From Salinimonas profundi (GTDB taxonomy: Bacteria; Pseudomonadota; Gammaproteobacteria; Enterobacterales; Alteromonadaceae), in contig NZ_JABBXD010000003.1 in NCBI RefSeq assembly GCF_014750655.1, forward strand, positions 248,001 through 312,000: a stretch of DNA of 64,000 bases. The letters are read 5' to 3'. The notes beneath the pieces were generated by a model, which saw only the letters and a program-made list of their open reading frames with translations, made no database searches and was not told where the DNA came from. Below, piece after piece: positions 52,261-62,834 of the stretch. The position numbers were made by a program, and so were the translations under genes. Numbering within the stretch: the stretch's first letter is position 1; every line of letters starts with the position of its first letter.

Positions 52261-53577
52261 TTAATTGGAAGACTTTAACAGTCTGCAATAATAGAAACCA
52301 TCCATTTGTTGCTCGCCGGGTAGAATTTGTCTGCCTGGCATTTCCATGGTGTCTGTTGCTGTTAAAGGCTGTAATGATGCATCTTCATAGCGTGCTAAGA
52401 AGCGCCTCATCTGCTCGCTGTTTTCAACCTGTAACACTGAGCAGGTCGCATAGAGCAATGTGCCGCTTGGTTTTACAAGAGGCCACAGTGCATCAAGAAT
52501 GGATGCCTGCAAATCTATCAGAGCGTCAATGTCGCTCTTTTTTCTTAACCAGCGGATATCCGGATGTCGGCGTATCACACCGGTAGCAGAGCAGGGAGCA
52601 TCCAGCAGAATTCGGTCAAAGTGTTTGCCATCCCACCAGTCAGCAGGCTTGGCTGCATCACCTTCTACAATGGTGGCAGTGTGCCCCAGCCGGCGCATGT
52701 TCTCTTTAACTCTGGTTAGGCGCTTACCGTCAGAATCTAGCGCAATTATCGACTGCAAATGCGTTGTTGTTTCAATAATATGGCCGGTTTTACCGCCCGG
52801 GGCTGCGCAGCAGTCCAGTATTCGGTCGCCGTCCTGTGCGCCAAGATAATATGCTGCCAGTTGCGCTGCACCATCCTGAACCGCGAACAGGCCGTCAGTG
52901 AAGCCAGGCAAGCTGACAACATCAGTGCGACTTTGTACGATAATGGCCTGGGGGTGATCACCGCTCAACGAATGCTCAACCCCAGCCTCTGTGAGCATAT
53001 CCGAATACGCCTGACGTGAAATCTTTCGCGCATTAATGCGCAACCAGAGGGGGGCAATAGCATTAGCCTGTGCCCGCAATCCATCAGCATTATCTCCATA
53101 CTGCTTGGATAGCGCCTGATAGAGCCATTTAGGCAAGCCGCTTTTTACAATCGGATCGTCACTTAACTGTGTGTGCATTTCCTGACGCTGAAAATTGCGT
53201 AACACCGCATTTACCAGTCCTTTGAGGCTATCACCGCCCAGTGCTGGCGCCGCGTTTACTGTTTCAGCGACGGCGGCGTGAGGTGATACGCGGGAAAATG
53301 CCAGTTGATAAAATCCCAGCATCATCAAATGCTCAAGGATTTTTTTGTTGCCTTTTAACGGTTTATCCAGCAAGTGGCGTAACCAAATTTGTAACTGAGG
53401 AAGCTGACGCATGGTGCCCATGGTCATTTCCTGCAACCAGGCGCTATCTTTGCTACTGTGGCGCTGCTGAACTTTAGCCAGACAATCCCGGGACGATTTG
53501 CCGTTTTCTAAGATCTGAAAAATAACCCAGGCGGCGTCGCCGCGCAGGTTTTTCTTACGAGGTAGTGGGGCGTTCAT
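52261..53577 (-). CDS. rsmB: 16S rRNA (cytosine-967 C5) methyltransferase RsmB
   Basis: I choose the ATG at 53577 (438 residues), which overlaps the fmt stop as ATGA. An upstream in-frame start would add non-conserved residues within fmt. The N-terminal third is a NusB-like RNA-binding domain. The catalytic part has [32 protein letters not shown], and a second YATCSV cysteine. It methylates C5 of C967 in 16S rRNA. It is part of a def-fmt-rsmB-trkA operon. Confidence 0.97.
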   Translation of the reverse strand: MNAPLPRKKNLRGDAAWVIFQILENGKSSRDCLAKVQQRHSSKDSAWLQEMTMGTMRQLPQLQIWLRHLLDKPLKGNKKILEHLMMLGFYQLAFSRVSPHAAVAETVNAAPALGGDSLKGLVNAVLRNFQRQEMHTQLSDDPIVKSGLPKWLYQALSKQYGDNADGLRAQANAIAPLWLRINARKISRQAYSDMLTEAGVEHSLSGDHPQAIIVQSRTDVVSLPGFTDGLFAVQDGAAQLAAYYLGAQDGDRILDCCAAPGGKTGHIIETTTHLQSIIALDSDGKRLTRVKENMRRLGHTATIVEGDAAKPADWWDGKHFDRILLDAPCSATGVIRRHPDIRWLRKKSDIDALIDLQASILDALWPLVKPSGTLLYATCSVLQVENSEQMRRFLARYEDASLQPLTATDTMEMPGRQILPGEQQMDGFYYCRLLKSSN

Positions 53578-54530
53578 GCCTGAGTTTTTCCACCTATTAT
53601 CTGGTTTACTGTAAACCACTCTTTTCTGGCGTTGAGTACTTCGGCTGCATTCAGTGGTTTTTTACCGGGAATTTGCAGGCTGGTGATCTTCAGTTGTTGT
53701 TCACCACATGCCACGACAATACCGTGTTTATCTGCATGCGAAATGGTACCCGGGGGCAGGTTCACAGAAGTAGGCTCTACATCTGCCGCCCAGATCTTTA
53801 CCTTGTTTCCGGCAATATCTGCCCAGGCGACAGGCCAGGGGTTAAACGCCCGAATATTCCGTTCTAACTGCACAGCAGGTTGCGTCCAGTCAATTTTAGC
53901 TTCTTCTTTAGACAGCTTTTTGGCATAGGTGGCTTGTGCTTCATCCTGTTTTTCCGGGGTCAAAGCGTCAAGACTATTCAGTACATGAACGAGTGCTTCG
54001 GGACCAAGAACCGCCAGCTTGTCATAAAGGGTTGCACTGGTGTCATCGGATGTTATTGGCAGGGTATCAATATGCAGCATGTCACCGGTATCCAGCCCTT
54101 CATCCATCTGCATGATGGTGACACCGGTTTGCGTATCACCGGCCCACAGAGCACGTTGTATTGGTGCTGCACCACGCCATTTGGGCAAAATAGAGCCGTG
54201 AACATTGATACAGCCCAGCGGCGGTGTAGTGAGCACCGCTTTGGGAAGAATCAGACCATAGGCCACCACCACCATAATATCTGCCTGGATATTTTGAAGC
54301 TCAGACTGCGCCTGTTCGTTTTTCAACGATGACGGCTGATAGACAGGGATATCGCGGGAAGTCGCTAATTGCTTTACCGGACTGGCGGTGAGTTTTTTGC
54401 CTCTGCCTGCAGGGCGGTCAGGTTGTGTGTATACCGCTAAAACCTGGTGCTCTGTATCCAGCAACGCCCGCAGATGATCAGCGGCAAAATCCGGGGTGCC
54501 GGCAAAAATAATGCGAAGAGAATTTGCCAC
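53574..54530 (-). CDS. fmt: Methionyl-tRNA formyltransferase
   Basis: The 318-residue protein has the formyl-THF fold with [35 protein letters not shown] and the catalytic Asn/His/Asp segment [20 protein letters not shown]-terminal OB domain for tRNA binding starts near residue 210. It formylates initiator Met-tRNA. It overlaps rsmB by four bases and is eight bases downstream of def, its functional partner. Confidence 0.98.
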   Translation of the reverse strand: MANSLRIIFAGTPDFAADHLRALLDTEHQVLAVYTQPDRPAGRGKKLTASPVKQLATSRDIPVYQPSSLKNEQAQSELQNIQADIMVVVAYGLILPKAVLTTPPLGCINVHGSILPKWRGAAPIQRALWAGDTQTGVTIMQMDEGLDTGDMLHIDTLPITSDDTSATLYDKLAVLGPEALVHVLNSLDALTPEKQDEAQATYAKKLSKEEAKIDWTQPAVQLERNIRAFNPWPVAWADIAGNKVKIWAADVEPTSVNLPPGTISHADKHGIVVACGEQQLKITSLQIPGKKPLNAAEVLNARKEWFTVNQIIGGKTQA

Positions 54531-54538
54531 AGAACTCC

Positions 54539-55048
54539 TTATGCTTTCGCTGCCAGACGGGCTTCTTTCTCAAGCTTTTTACGAATACGCTGGCGCTTTA
54601 GTGGCGACAGATAGTCGACAAAAAGCTTACCTTTCAAATGGTCCAGTTCGTGTTGAATACAGATTGCCAGTAAGCCATCTGCCTCAAGCTCGAAAGACTC
54701 GCCGTGTTCATTCAGCGCGGTTATCTTAACAGCCTCAGCACGCTCTACCTTAGCGTAGTTACCGGGTACAGAAAGACAGCCTTCCTCGCTGATAGTGCTG
54801 CCTTGCTTTTCAGTAATCTCCGGGTTAATAAAGACCCGTGGCTCATCCTGATTTTCAGACACATCCATCACGACTACCTGCACATGCCGATCGACCTGCG
54901 TTGCCGCAAGACCAATGCCTTTTTCATCGCGCATGGTTTCGAACATGTCTGAGACTAACTGTTTTATTTCATCGTTTACCGTTTCAACCGGTTTTGCAAC
55001 ATTGCGCAACCGCTCGTCGGGGAAACGTAATACGTCTAATATCGCCAT
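54539..55048 (-). CDS. def: Peptide deformylase
   Basis: The 169-residue metallopeptidase has all three signature motifs: GIGLAATQ (about 44-51), EEGCLSVPG (about 88-96) and QHELDHLKG (about 132-140), whose Cys and two His bind the metal. It removes the formyl group from new proteins. It leads the def-fmt-rsmB-trkA operon and is divergent from the LysM gene at 55244, with a 195-base gap likely to hold both promoters. Confidence 0.98.
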   Translation of the reverse strand: MAILDVLRFPDERLRNVAKPVETVNDEIKQLVSDMFETMRDEKGIGLAATQVDRHVQVVVMDVSENQDEPRVFINPEITEKQGSTISEEGCLSVPGNYAKVERAEAVKITALNEHGESFELEADGLLAICIQHELDHLKGKLFVDYLSPLKRQRIRKKLEKEARLAAKA

Positions 55049-55243
55049 CTGTCGTTATTACACTCTCGCTTATGAATTAATATACGATCCAACTGCCAGC
55101 ATTATTTACACCGGAATAATGAGTACTATTCTACCGTATAACAGCTATACGTGCAGTTTTTTATCCGGCAACTGAATTATCTCATTATATAGCCGATATA
55201 GAGGCGCTGCGTGAAAAATCAACAATAGGAAAGGTAAACAAGC

Positions 55244-56332
55244 ATGACTGGTCGCCCGCAAAACGTAAAAGGGAAACGCGCATGGCGTCACTGGCTGGTG
55301 GCGTTGGTGCTATTGCCCCTCTCAGTCGTACAGGCCGCGGTAACGCTCAAAGACGATGCGCCCAAGACCTATACGGTGAAAAAAGACGATACTCTTTGGG
55401 ATATTGCTAACCTGTTTTTAGACAAGCCCTGGTTATGGCCTCAGTTGTGGCGAACCAATACGCAGATTGTTAACCCGCATTTGATTTATCCGGGCGATGT
55501 ATTACGAATTCGTATGGTGGATGGACAGCCGGTCCTGGAAGTTGCCCGTGAGAAAAAACGTCTGACACTGACCCCCAGCACCCAGAAGCAAACCAAGCCA
55601 GCGCCTATCAACACCTTACCCTGGTCTGCGATTGCCCCTTATGTGAACCAGAATGAAATTATCGCTAAAGATAAATACGAAATACTGCCGCATTTGCTGG
55701 GTAACCAGCGTGGCGGCATTCGTTTTACCAGTGATGATTTGGTACTAAGCCGCAGTTATGGCCGTCCTGAGGATCAGTATCGTGTGGTAAGAAAGCAGTC
55801 TACTATCGAAGACATGGACGGCAATGTATTAGGCATTCAGATACACCACATTGCCAATGCCAAAATGGTAGAGAGCAACATTCCAAGCCAATGGCTGGTA
55901 AAAGTCGATAACTCAAACCTGGAAGCGCGTCGCGGCGATCGCCTTTTCTCAGGTAAAACGCCAGAACCTCAGGATATGATCCTGCAGCCGGCGACCTCGC
56001 ATCGGGCGCATGTTGTGGGCAACCTGCATCAACATGAGTTACTGGGCAAAAATGATGTCGTTGTGGTCGACCTGGGCCAGGAAGAGATTCAGCCAGGTAC
56101 GGTGATGGGCATTTATGCGCAGGGCCCTGACATCATTGATGGTGATGAGCCGCGCTATGCCAGTGAGTCAAATGCGGTGAAAAGTACATTTAATGATGGC
56201 TCTACCGTTATACAGCCAGCTCTCAAAGTCGGAGAACTGGTTATTTTCAAAACCTTTGAAAAAGCAAGTTACGGCATTATTACCCGTGCCAGGGAGATGG
56301 TTAAAAACGGCGATATCGTGGCTAACCCTTAA
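55244..56332 (+). CDS. LysM-domain peptidoglycan-binding protein
   Basis: The 362-residue protein has a basic start and a signal peptide or anchor (about 16-33), then one LysM repeat (YTVKKDDTLWDIANLFLDKPWLWPQLWRTN, then LIYPGDVLRI; about 44-95), then a region with no recognised domain (about 110-360). It lies in the usual place next to dprA and divergent from def in gammaproteobacteria. It should bind cell-wall glycan in the periplasm; the C-terminal role is unknown. It ends 73 bases before dprA. Confidence 0.9.
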   Translation: MTGRPQNVKGKRAWRHWLVALVLLPLSVVQAAVTLKDDAPKTYTVKKDDTLWDIANLFLDKPWLWPQLWRTNTQIVNPHLIYPGDVLRIRMVDGQPVLEVAREKKRLTLTPSTQKQTKPAPINTLPWSAIAPYVNQNEIIAKDKYEILPHLLGNQRGGIRFTSDDLVLSRSYGRPEDQYRVVRKQSTIEDMDGNVLGIQIHHIANAKMVESNIPSQWLVKVDNSNLEARRGDRLFSGKTPEPQDMILQPATSHRAHVVGNLHQHELLGKNDVVVVDLGQEEIQPGTVMGIYAQGPDIIDGDEPRYASESNAVKSTFNDGSTVIQPALKVGELVIFKTFEKASYGIITRAREMVKNGDIVANP

Positions 56333-56405
56333 CACCCACTGATACCTTCTGAATCTATGAAGGTAATACCGGGCTAAGCATCGTATCTTGCCGATATGAG
56401 ATACG

Positions 56406-57533
56406 ATGCTTACGTCTGATTCATCCTCGCAACTTTACAGCTATCTTGCTTTGGCCTCAGTGCCAAAAATGTCTCCTGCCCGTTGGCTTAACATTCTTAA
56501 TACGCTGAAAATCAGCGCAGATGACCTTGTTGCCCGTAACTTCGGGGACATTGATGAATCACTTCGCTCAACGCTCAACACGTTATTGGATAATATCGAC
56601 CATCGCAAAATTGAAAGCGCCATGGCGTGGCAACAACAAAGCCCGGCACATCACATTATCAGCTATGACAGTGAGTGGTTTCCGGCAATGCTCAGGCAAC
56701 TTAGCTCGCCGCCGCTTGTCTTATTCATTAGCGGGAACATAAATGCATTGCTGAATCATTACCTTGCCATTGTGGGCAGTCGCAGAGCTTCCCCCCATGG
56801 CCTGGCGCTGGCTGACAGAATGGCACGTCAGCTCAGTCAGGCAGGCGTTGGTATAATCAGCGGACTGGCTGCCGGTATTGATGCCGCTGCGCATCGCGGC
56901 GCGTTAAACGGTGAAGGGGTAACAGTAGCGGTAGTGGGGACGGGGCCTGATAGCGTTTATCCTCGCCGCAATCAGCATTTGTACGAACAGATATTGCAGA
57001 GTAACGGTGCCATTGTTTCAGAGTTCTGGCCCGGTACGCCGCCACGGGCACAGCACTTTCCCAGACGTAATCGCATCATTGCTGCCATGAGTCACGGAAC
57101 GCTGGTGGTTGAGGCAACGATTAAGAGCGGCACCTTGATAACTGCAAATATGGCCGCAAATCTAGGGCGTGATGTTTTTGCAATCCCCGGAAGCATTGAT
57201 AACCCGCTTACACAGGGCTGTCATCACTTGCTCAAACAAGGTGCTATACTGGTCACAAATGTTCAGGATATTCTGATGGAACTCGACTTTCCTGTACAAA
57301 AAGTGCTGCCAGAGGAAGGTGTTACAATGATGAGCGAACAAAAAACTCATGGGGAAAGCTTGGCAACCGATAAAATATTAGCTAGTGTGAATCATGATGT
57401 CACGAGTGTGGACATCATCTGTGAGCGCAGCAACCTGCCGGTATCACAAGTGCTGGCAACATTATTACAATACGAGCTGCGTGGCCTGGTAACCACTGTT
57501 CCTGGTGGCTACGTTAAGTTGAGGGGGAAATAA
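56406..57533 (+). CDS. dprA: DNA-processing protein DprA/Smf
   Basis: The 375-residue protein has the Rossmann-like DprA core: [111 protein letters not shown]-terminal winged-helix-like segment ([28 protein letters not shown]) follows. DprA loads RecA on incoming DNA during natural transformation. It is one base before smg and starts the dprA-smg-yrdD-tsaC-hemF series. Confidence 0.96.
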   Translation: MLTSDSSSQLYSYLALASVPKMSPARWLNILNTLKISADDLVARNFGDIDESLRSTLNTLLDNIDHRKIESAMAWQQQSPAHHIISYDSEWFPAMLRQLSSPPLVLFISGNINALLNHYLAIVGSRRASPHGLALADRMARQLSQAGVGIISGLAAGIDAAAHRGALNGEGVTVAVVGTGPDSVYPRRNQHLYEQILQSNGAIVSEFWPGTPPRAQHFPRRNRIIAAMSHGTLVVEATIKSGTLITANMAANLGRDVFAIPGSIDNPLTQGCHHLLKQGAILVTNVQDILMELDFPVQKVLPEEGVTMMSEQKTHGESLATDKILASVNHDVTSVDIICERSNLPVSQVLATLLQYELRGLVTTVPGGYVKLRGK

Positions 57534-57534
57534 C

Positions 57535-58011
57535 ATGTTCGACATCCTCATGTATCTTTTTGAAAACTTCATTCACAGTGAAACGGAAATTCGGGTCGAT
57601 CAGGACGAACTCACCGATGAACTTGTGCGTGCGGGTTTTCATCACGATGAAATCTATAAAGCGTTAGCGTGGCTTGAAAAGCTTGCTGCGTTACAGGAAA
57701 CGGATATAAAGCCCTATTTTTGCAAAGGGATCTCTTCTAGCCTGAGCCGTATCTACACGCATGAAGAACAGATGCGTCTGGATGTTGAGTGCCGCGGATT
57801 TTTGCTATTCCTTGAGCAGGTTGGTGTCATTGATGCCAGCACCCGCGAAATGGTTATCGATCGGGTGATGGAAATCGACTCAGCAGAATTCTGTCTCGAA
57901 GATCTGAAATGGGTTGTGCTGATGGTATTGTTTAACGTACCCGGTAAAGAAAACGCGTACGCTCAGATGGAAGATTTGTTATTTGAAGAATCAGACGGCG
58001 TACTGCACTAA
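57535..58011 (+). CDS. smg: Smg family protein (DUF494)
   Basis: The 158-residue acidic protein begins [26 protein letters not shown], as Smg proteins do, and has [32 protein letters not shown] near its end. The function is unknown. It is strongly linked to dprA and the zinc-finger gene in gammaproteobacteria, and here it starts one base after the dprA stop, so translation is probably coupled. Confidence 0.95.
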   Translation: MFDILMYLFENFIHSETEIRVDQDELTDELVRAGFHHDEIYKALAWLEKLAALQETDIKPYFCKGISSSLSRIYTHEEQMRLDVECRGFLLFLEQVGVIDASTREMVIDRVMEIDSAEFCLEDLKWVVLMVLFNVPGKENAYAQMEDLLFEESDGVLH

Positions 58012-58035
58012 TGCGGAGGGTCTTCTGACCACGTA

Positions 58036-58572
58036 ATGTCAAAAATTGATCATTCCCTGTTTGACGGACCGGCGCATGACTTTGGGACATGCCCAGAATG
58101 TGAAAATCCACTTCATATTCGAAACGGTAAAACCGGTCCTTTCCTAGGCTGCTCAGCCTATCCAACCTGCACCTTTAGTAAGCCATTACATGATAACCCG
58201 ACGTCAGTTTTAAAAGAAATTCCTCAAACTGCTTGTCCGGATTGTGGTGCAGTCATGGCAATTAAAAATGGTCGTTACGGTATGTTTATCGGCTGTACTA
58301 ACTTTCCGGAATGTCATCATATAGAGCCGATTAAAACGCAGGAAGATACTCAGCTTTCCTGTCCGAAGTGCCAGAAAGGGCACATCATCGAGCGTACAAA
58401 CAAATATGGAAAGCGTTTTTTTGCCTGTGATAATTATCCTACCTGCCGATATGTGGTAAATTTCGCGCCGGTGGCGGGCTCGTGCCCAGACTGCGGCTGG
58501 CAACTGCTGATCAAAAAGAAAGGCCAGGTGTGCTGTCCGCAGCCATTATGTGATTACAAACAAGCTGAATAG
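58036..58572 (+). CDS. Topoisomerase-type C4 zinc-finger protein (YrdD-like)
   Basis: The 178-residue protein is made of four C4 zinc modules, each CPxC followed by a spaced CxxYPTC or like end: CPECENPLHIRNGKTGPFLGC, CPDCGAVMAIKNGRYGMFIGC, CPKCQKGHIIERTNKYGKRFFAC and CPDCGWQLLIKKKGQVCC. These match the C-terminal zinc domains of topoisomerase I, without its catalytic part. E. coli YrdD is a homologue with fewer modules. It probably binds single-stranded DNA. It lies between smg and tsaC. Confidence 0.9.
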   Translation: MSKIDHSLFDGPAHDFGTCPECENPLHIRNGKTGPFLGCSAYPTCTFSKPLHDNPTSVLKEIPQTACPDCGAVMAIKNGRYGMFIGCTNFPECHHIEPIKTQEDTQLSCPKCQKGHIIERTNKYGKRFFACDNYPTCRYVVNFAPVAGSCPDCGWQLLIKKKGQVCCPQPLCDYKQAE

Positions 58573-58590
58573 TGAAACAGAGAAATATCG

Positions 58591-60070
<1,480 letters not shown>

Positions 60071-60083
60071 TGGAAGTGGCAGG

Positions 60084-60097
60084 TTGATCTATATCAA
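60084..60097 (+). promoter_or_regulatory. FNR-type binding site upstream of ompW
   Basis: TTGAT-CTAT-ATCAA is a perfect match to the FNR/Anr consensus TTGATNNNNATCAA. It is 110-123 bases before the ompW start and 14 bases after the hemF stop. Known regulation of ompW by FNR in enterobacteria makes a role for ompW plausible. Confidence 0.75.
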
Positions 60098-60206
60098 TGA
60101 ATTTTCCTGCCATACCCGTTGGATCTGTTGAAACTTGTTCCAGATCAACACGCTCAACCAGCAAATTTTTTAGGGTGTTCTCAGACTTCTAAACAAGAGA
60201 ATCATC

Positions 60207-60881
60207 ATGAAATTTGCACTACTTTCATCATTGTTCGCCCTCTCCGTCGTTGCTTCTGGCTTCGCCGCTGCTTATGAGCAAGGCGATATCGTCATTCGCG
60301 GTGGCGCAACCACCGTCGCGCCGGACGAGTCTTCCTCCACGATCATTGCAGGTGATACTGATTTGGGCGTAGGCCTGACTATCGACAGCAATACGCAGTT
60401 GGGCCTTAATATTGCGTACTTTTTTACCGACCATCTTAATCTTGAGTTGTTGGCAGCCACGCCTTTCAAACATGATGTAGATTTTGACATCGCAGATCCG
60501 CTGGGGACTGGCAACCAGTTGGGAGAAGTCACGCATTTACCGCCCACACTTACAGTGAATTATTACTTCAATGACAGTGCCTCTGTCCTGCAGCCATATG
60601 TGGGGGCGGGCGTAAACTACACCTTTATTTACGATGAAGAGTTTACGGGCGCTAATCGTCAGGCAGGTTTGTCTGATTTGTCACTGGATGACAGCGTAGG
60701 GCTTTCTGCCCAACTTGGGTTAGATGTCATGCTGGCCAACAACTGGCATATCAATACCTCGGTCAGATGGATTGATATTGATACTGAAGCATCCTTTAAC
60801 GTGAGTGGTGCAAGCGGCCACGTAAATGATATCGAAATCGATCCCTGGGTATATACGATTGCGATTGGCTACACATTCTGA
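60207..60881 (+). CDS. ompW: OmpW-family outer-membrane beta-barrel protein
   Basis: The 224-residue protein has a signal peptide (1-22, ending AAA) and an eight-stranded barrel with the OmpW pattern: YEQGDIVIRGGATTVAP, NTQLGLNIAYFFTDHLNLELLAATPFKHD, TLTVNYYFNDSASVLQPYVGAGVNYTFIYDEEF, LDDSVGLSAQLGLDVMLANNWHINTSVRWIDIDTEA and a final Phe. It is thought to carry small hydrophobic molecules across the outer membrane. A perfect FNR site lies upstream and a terminator follows at 60911-60938. Confidence 0.96.
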   Translation: MKFALLSSLFALSVVASGFAAAYEQGDIVIRGGATTVAPDESSSTIIAGDTDLGVGLTIDSNTQLGLNIAYFFTDHLNLELLAATPFKHDVDFDIADPLGTGNQLGEVTHLPPTLTVNYYFNDSASVLQPYVGAGVNYTFIYDEEFTGANRQAGLSDLSLDDSVGLSAQLGLDVMLANNWHINTSVRWIDIDTEASFNVSGASGHVNDIEIDPWVYTIAIGYTF

Positions 60882-60910
60882 CGCTTTGCTTGTCCTGGCA
60901 TCGCCAGTTT

Positions 60911-60938
60911 GCGCTCTGAATCTTCAGGGCGCTTTTTT
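60911..60938 (+). terminator. Intrinsic terminator after ompW
   Basis: GCGCTCTGAA (60911-60920) pairs with TTCAGGGCGC (60923-60932, one G-T pair) and is followed by six T. It overlaps the 3' end of the convergent truncated-haemoglobin gene. Confidence 0.88.
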
Positions 60939-61370
60939 AGCATCATCGGGTTGATTTATCATATGCTCTGCCAGGCTATCTAATGCCTCCAGTAAACGAT
61001 TAGCCAGGGTTAAGTCAGATACGTGAGTCATCATTGATTTTCGCATGCAATACATCCACTGTGCCTTTAGCGAAGGGGTAACCGTAAAAGGCAGATGGCG
61101 GGCTCGCAGACGAGGATGTCCGAATTGCTTTTCAAAATCATTCGGGCCGCCCATCCACATTTGCAGATACAGAAAAAATACGTGCCGGATTCGGTTCAGC
61201 GGTTGCGGATGTATCGCCAGTAATTCTGACGCCATCGGGTCCGTTTCCATAATATCGTAGAAAGTATTCGCAATAGCCTTGACAGTGGGCTCTCCTCCGA
61301 TAGCCTCATAAACACTGTTTGATGCAGCTGCCGGCTGCTTATCTTTTTTCAAAAAGCTGAATAACCCCAT
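60924..61370 (-). CDS. Group 2 truncated haemoglobin
   Basis: From the ATG at 61370 the protein has 148 residues. It has a short basic N-terminus (MGLFSFLKKDKQPA), then the globin-like core: VYEAIGGEPTVKAIANTFYDIMETDP, the distal region HPQPLNRIRHVFFLYLQMWMGGPNDFEKQFGHPRLRARHLPF and ALKAQWMYCMRKSM-like helix (as TPSLKAQWMYCMRKSMMTH). The GGPNDF(E) and proximal HPRLRARH pattern is group 2. Such proteins bind O2 or NO. An upstream in-frame ATG at 61424 lies inside aroE and is rejected. Its start codon overlaps that of aroE (CATG), so the two genes diverge from the same four bases. Confidence 0.93.
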   Translation of the reverse strand: MGLFSFLKKDKQPAAASNSVYEAIGGEPTVKAIANTFYDIMETDPMASELLAIHPQPLNRIRHVFFLYLQMWMGGPNDFEKQFGHPRLRARHLPFTVTPSLKAQWMYCMRKSMMTHVSDLTLANRLLEALDSLAEHMINQPDDAKKAP

Positions 61371-62178
61371 GAATAAATTTGCCGTATTTGGAAATCCAAT
61401 AGCACACAGTTTATCACCAACCATCCACCAGATGTTTGCCGAACAACATAACTTGTCTATCAGTTATGAAAAAATCGGGCCTGATGATAATGACTTTGAA
61501 AATGCCTTCGCGACTTTTTTTAATGACGCTGATGCGGTGGGCTGTAATGTTACCGCGCCGTTTAAGGGCAGGGCGCTGCAGCAGGCCGACACATTAAATA
61601 AAGCGGCTGAACTGGCCGGCGCGGTAAATACCTTATACAAAAAGGACAGCCAACTTCAGGGGTTTAATACTGACGGTATCGGGTTGGTGGCTGATATTCA
61701 GAATCAGGGCGTTGAACTGGCTGACAAAAAGGTGTTAATCATTGGTGCCGGTGGCGCCGCGCGAGGGGCCATACATCCGCTTCTGGAGGCCGGTGTTGAA
61801 ACACTGGCTATCACCAACCGAACAATGGCGCGCGCCAGTCAAATTTGTGACGAGGTGAATGTTTCTCACTGCATTGCGCTGGATAAACCAGGATTAATGT
61901 CTTTTGACGCAGATATCATTATCAATTCAACATCAGCCAGTCTGCACAATCAATTGCCTGACTTACAACATATTTCCTTTATTCACTGTGAACTGGCGTA
62001 CGATATGGCATATAGCAAAGATCCGACACTATTTATGCAACATGCTAAGAAACAGGGCGCTACACAAAGCGCCGATGGATTGGGCATGCTGGTGGAGCAG
62101 GCTGCCGCGGCTTTCACTATATGGACAGGAAAACTGCCCCAAACCAGACCGGTTATCGAATCATTAAGAAAGCGCTGA
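61369..62178 (+). CDS. aroE: Shikimate dehydrogenase
   Basis: The 269-residue enzyme begins FAVFGNPIAHSLSPTIHQMFAEQ, with the substrate-binding SLSP, then NVTAPFKG carrying the catalytic Lys, GFNTDGIGLVAD, and the NADP-binding GAGGAARGAI (about 125-134). It reduces 3-dehydroshikimate in the aromatic-amino-acid pathway. It is convergent with yrdA, as in E. coli, and its ATG overlaps the ATG of the divergent haemoglobin gene, so its promoter must lie within that gene. Confidence 0.98.
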   Translation: MNKFAVFGNPIAHSLSPTIHQMFAEQHNLSISYEKIGPDDNDFENAFATFFNDADAVGCNVTAPFKGRALQQADTLNKAAELAGAVNTLYKKDSQLQGFNTDGIGLVADIQNQGVELADKKVLIIGAGGAARGAIHPLLEAGVETLAITNRTMARASQICDEVNVSHCIALDKPGLMSFDADIIINSTSASLHNQLPDLQHISFIHCELAYDMAYSKDPTLFMQHAKKQGATQSADGLGMLVEQAAAAFTIWTGKLPQTRPVIESLRKR

Positions 62179-62179
62179 G

Positions 62180-62716
62180 CTACTCAGCCAGATAATCGTT
62201 CTTCAGTTCAACGTAATTAATGGCTGACCGCTTAAGAAACGCAATTTCTTCTTCTTTAAGCGGTCGCTTCTTTTGCATCGGATTGCCAACATATAAATAG
62301 CCGCTTTCAAGCGTCTTGTTGGGGGGGACGAGTGTACCTGCACCAATAAAGACATCATCTTCTACCACCGCGCCATCCATTATGATTGCACCCATCCCGA
62401 CTAAAATACGGTTTCCCAGTGTACAACCGTGCAGCATACATTTATGACCGACGGTGACATCATCGCCAATAATAAGTGGTAAGCCCTCAGGAAGGTTTGA
62501 CGAGCGGCGGGTTACATGCAAAATGGTCCCATCCTGTATATTGGTGCGCTCACCAATTCGAATGTAATTTACATCACCGCGTCCGGCAACCATATGCCAG
62601 ACGCTACTGTCTTTTCCGATGGCGATGTCTCCGACAAGACGAACAGAATCTGCAATGTAACTGCTAGCATCTACAACAGGGGTAATTCCTTTAAATGCGC
62701 TTAATATCTGTGACAT
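62180..62716 (-). CDS. yrdA: Gamma-carbonic-anhydrase-like hexapeptide-repeat protein (YrdA)
   Basis: I choose the ATG at 62716 (178 residues), with AGAGGA 4 bases upstream. The protein is a left-handed beta-helix with repeated hexapeptides (DSSVWHMVAGRGDVNYIRIGERTNIQDGTILHV and DDVTVGHKCMLHGCTLGNRILVGMGAIIMDGAVVEDDVFIGAGTLVPPN) and the His residues that bind metal in gamma carbonic anhydrases (TILHV, VGHKCMLHG). Many members of this subgroup have weak or no carbonic anhydrase activity. It lies next to aroE and upstream of the rRNA operon, as in E. coli. Confidence 0.95.
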   Translation of the reverse strand: MSQILSAFKGITPVVDASSYIADSVRLVGDIAIGKDSSVWHMVAGRGDVNYIRIGERTNIQDGTILHVTRRSSNLPEGLPLIIGDDVTVGHKCMLHGCTLGNRILVGMGAIIMDGAVVEDDVFIGAGTLVPPNKTLESGYLYVGNPMQKKRPLKEEEIAFLKRSAINYVELKNDYLAE

Positions 62717-62834
62717 AAGATCCTCTCTATAAGCCGACGACAATAGTGATAACATCGACGGGTATTAAAAATAACAACAACTGCCATATAATCGGTACAT
62801 CTTCGCGCGCTTTCTATAAGGCTAAAATAACGTA

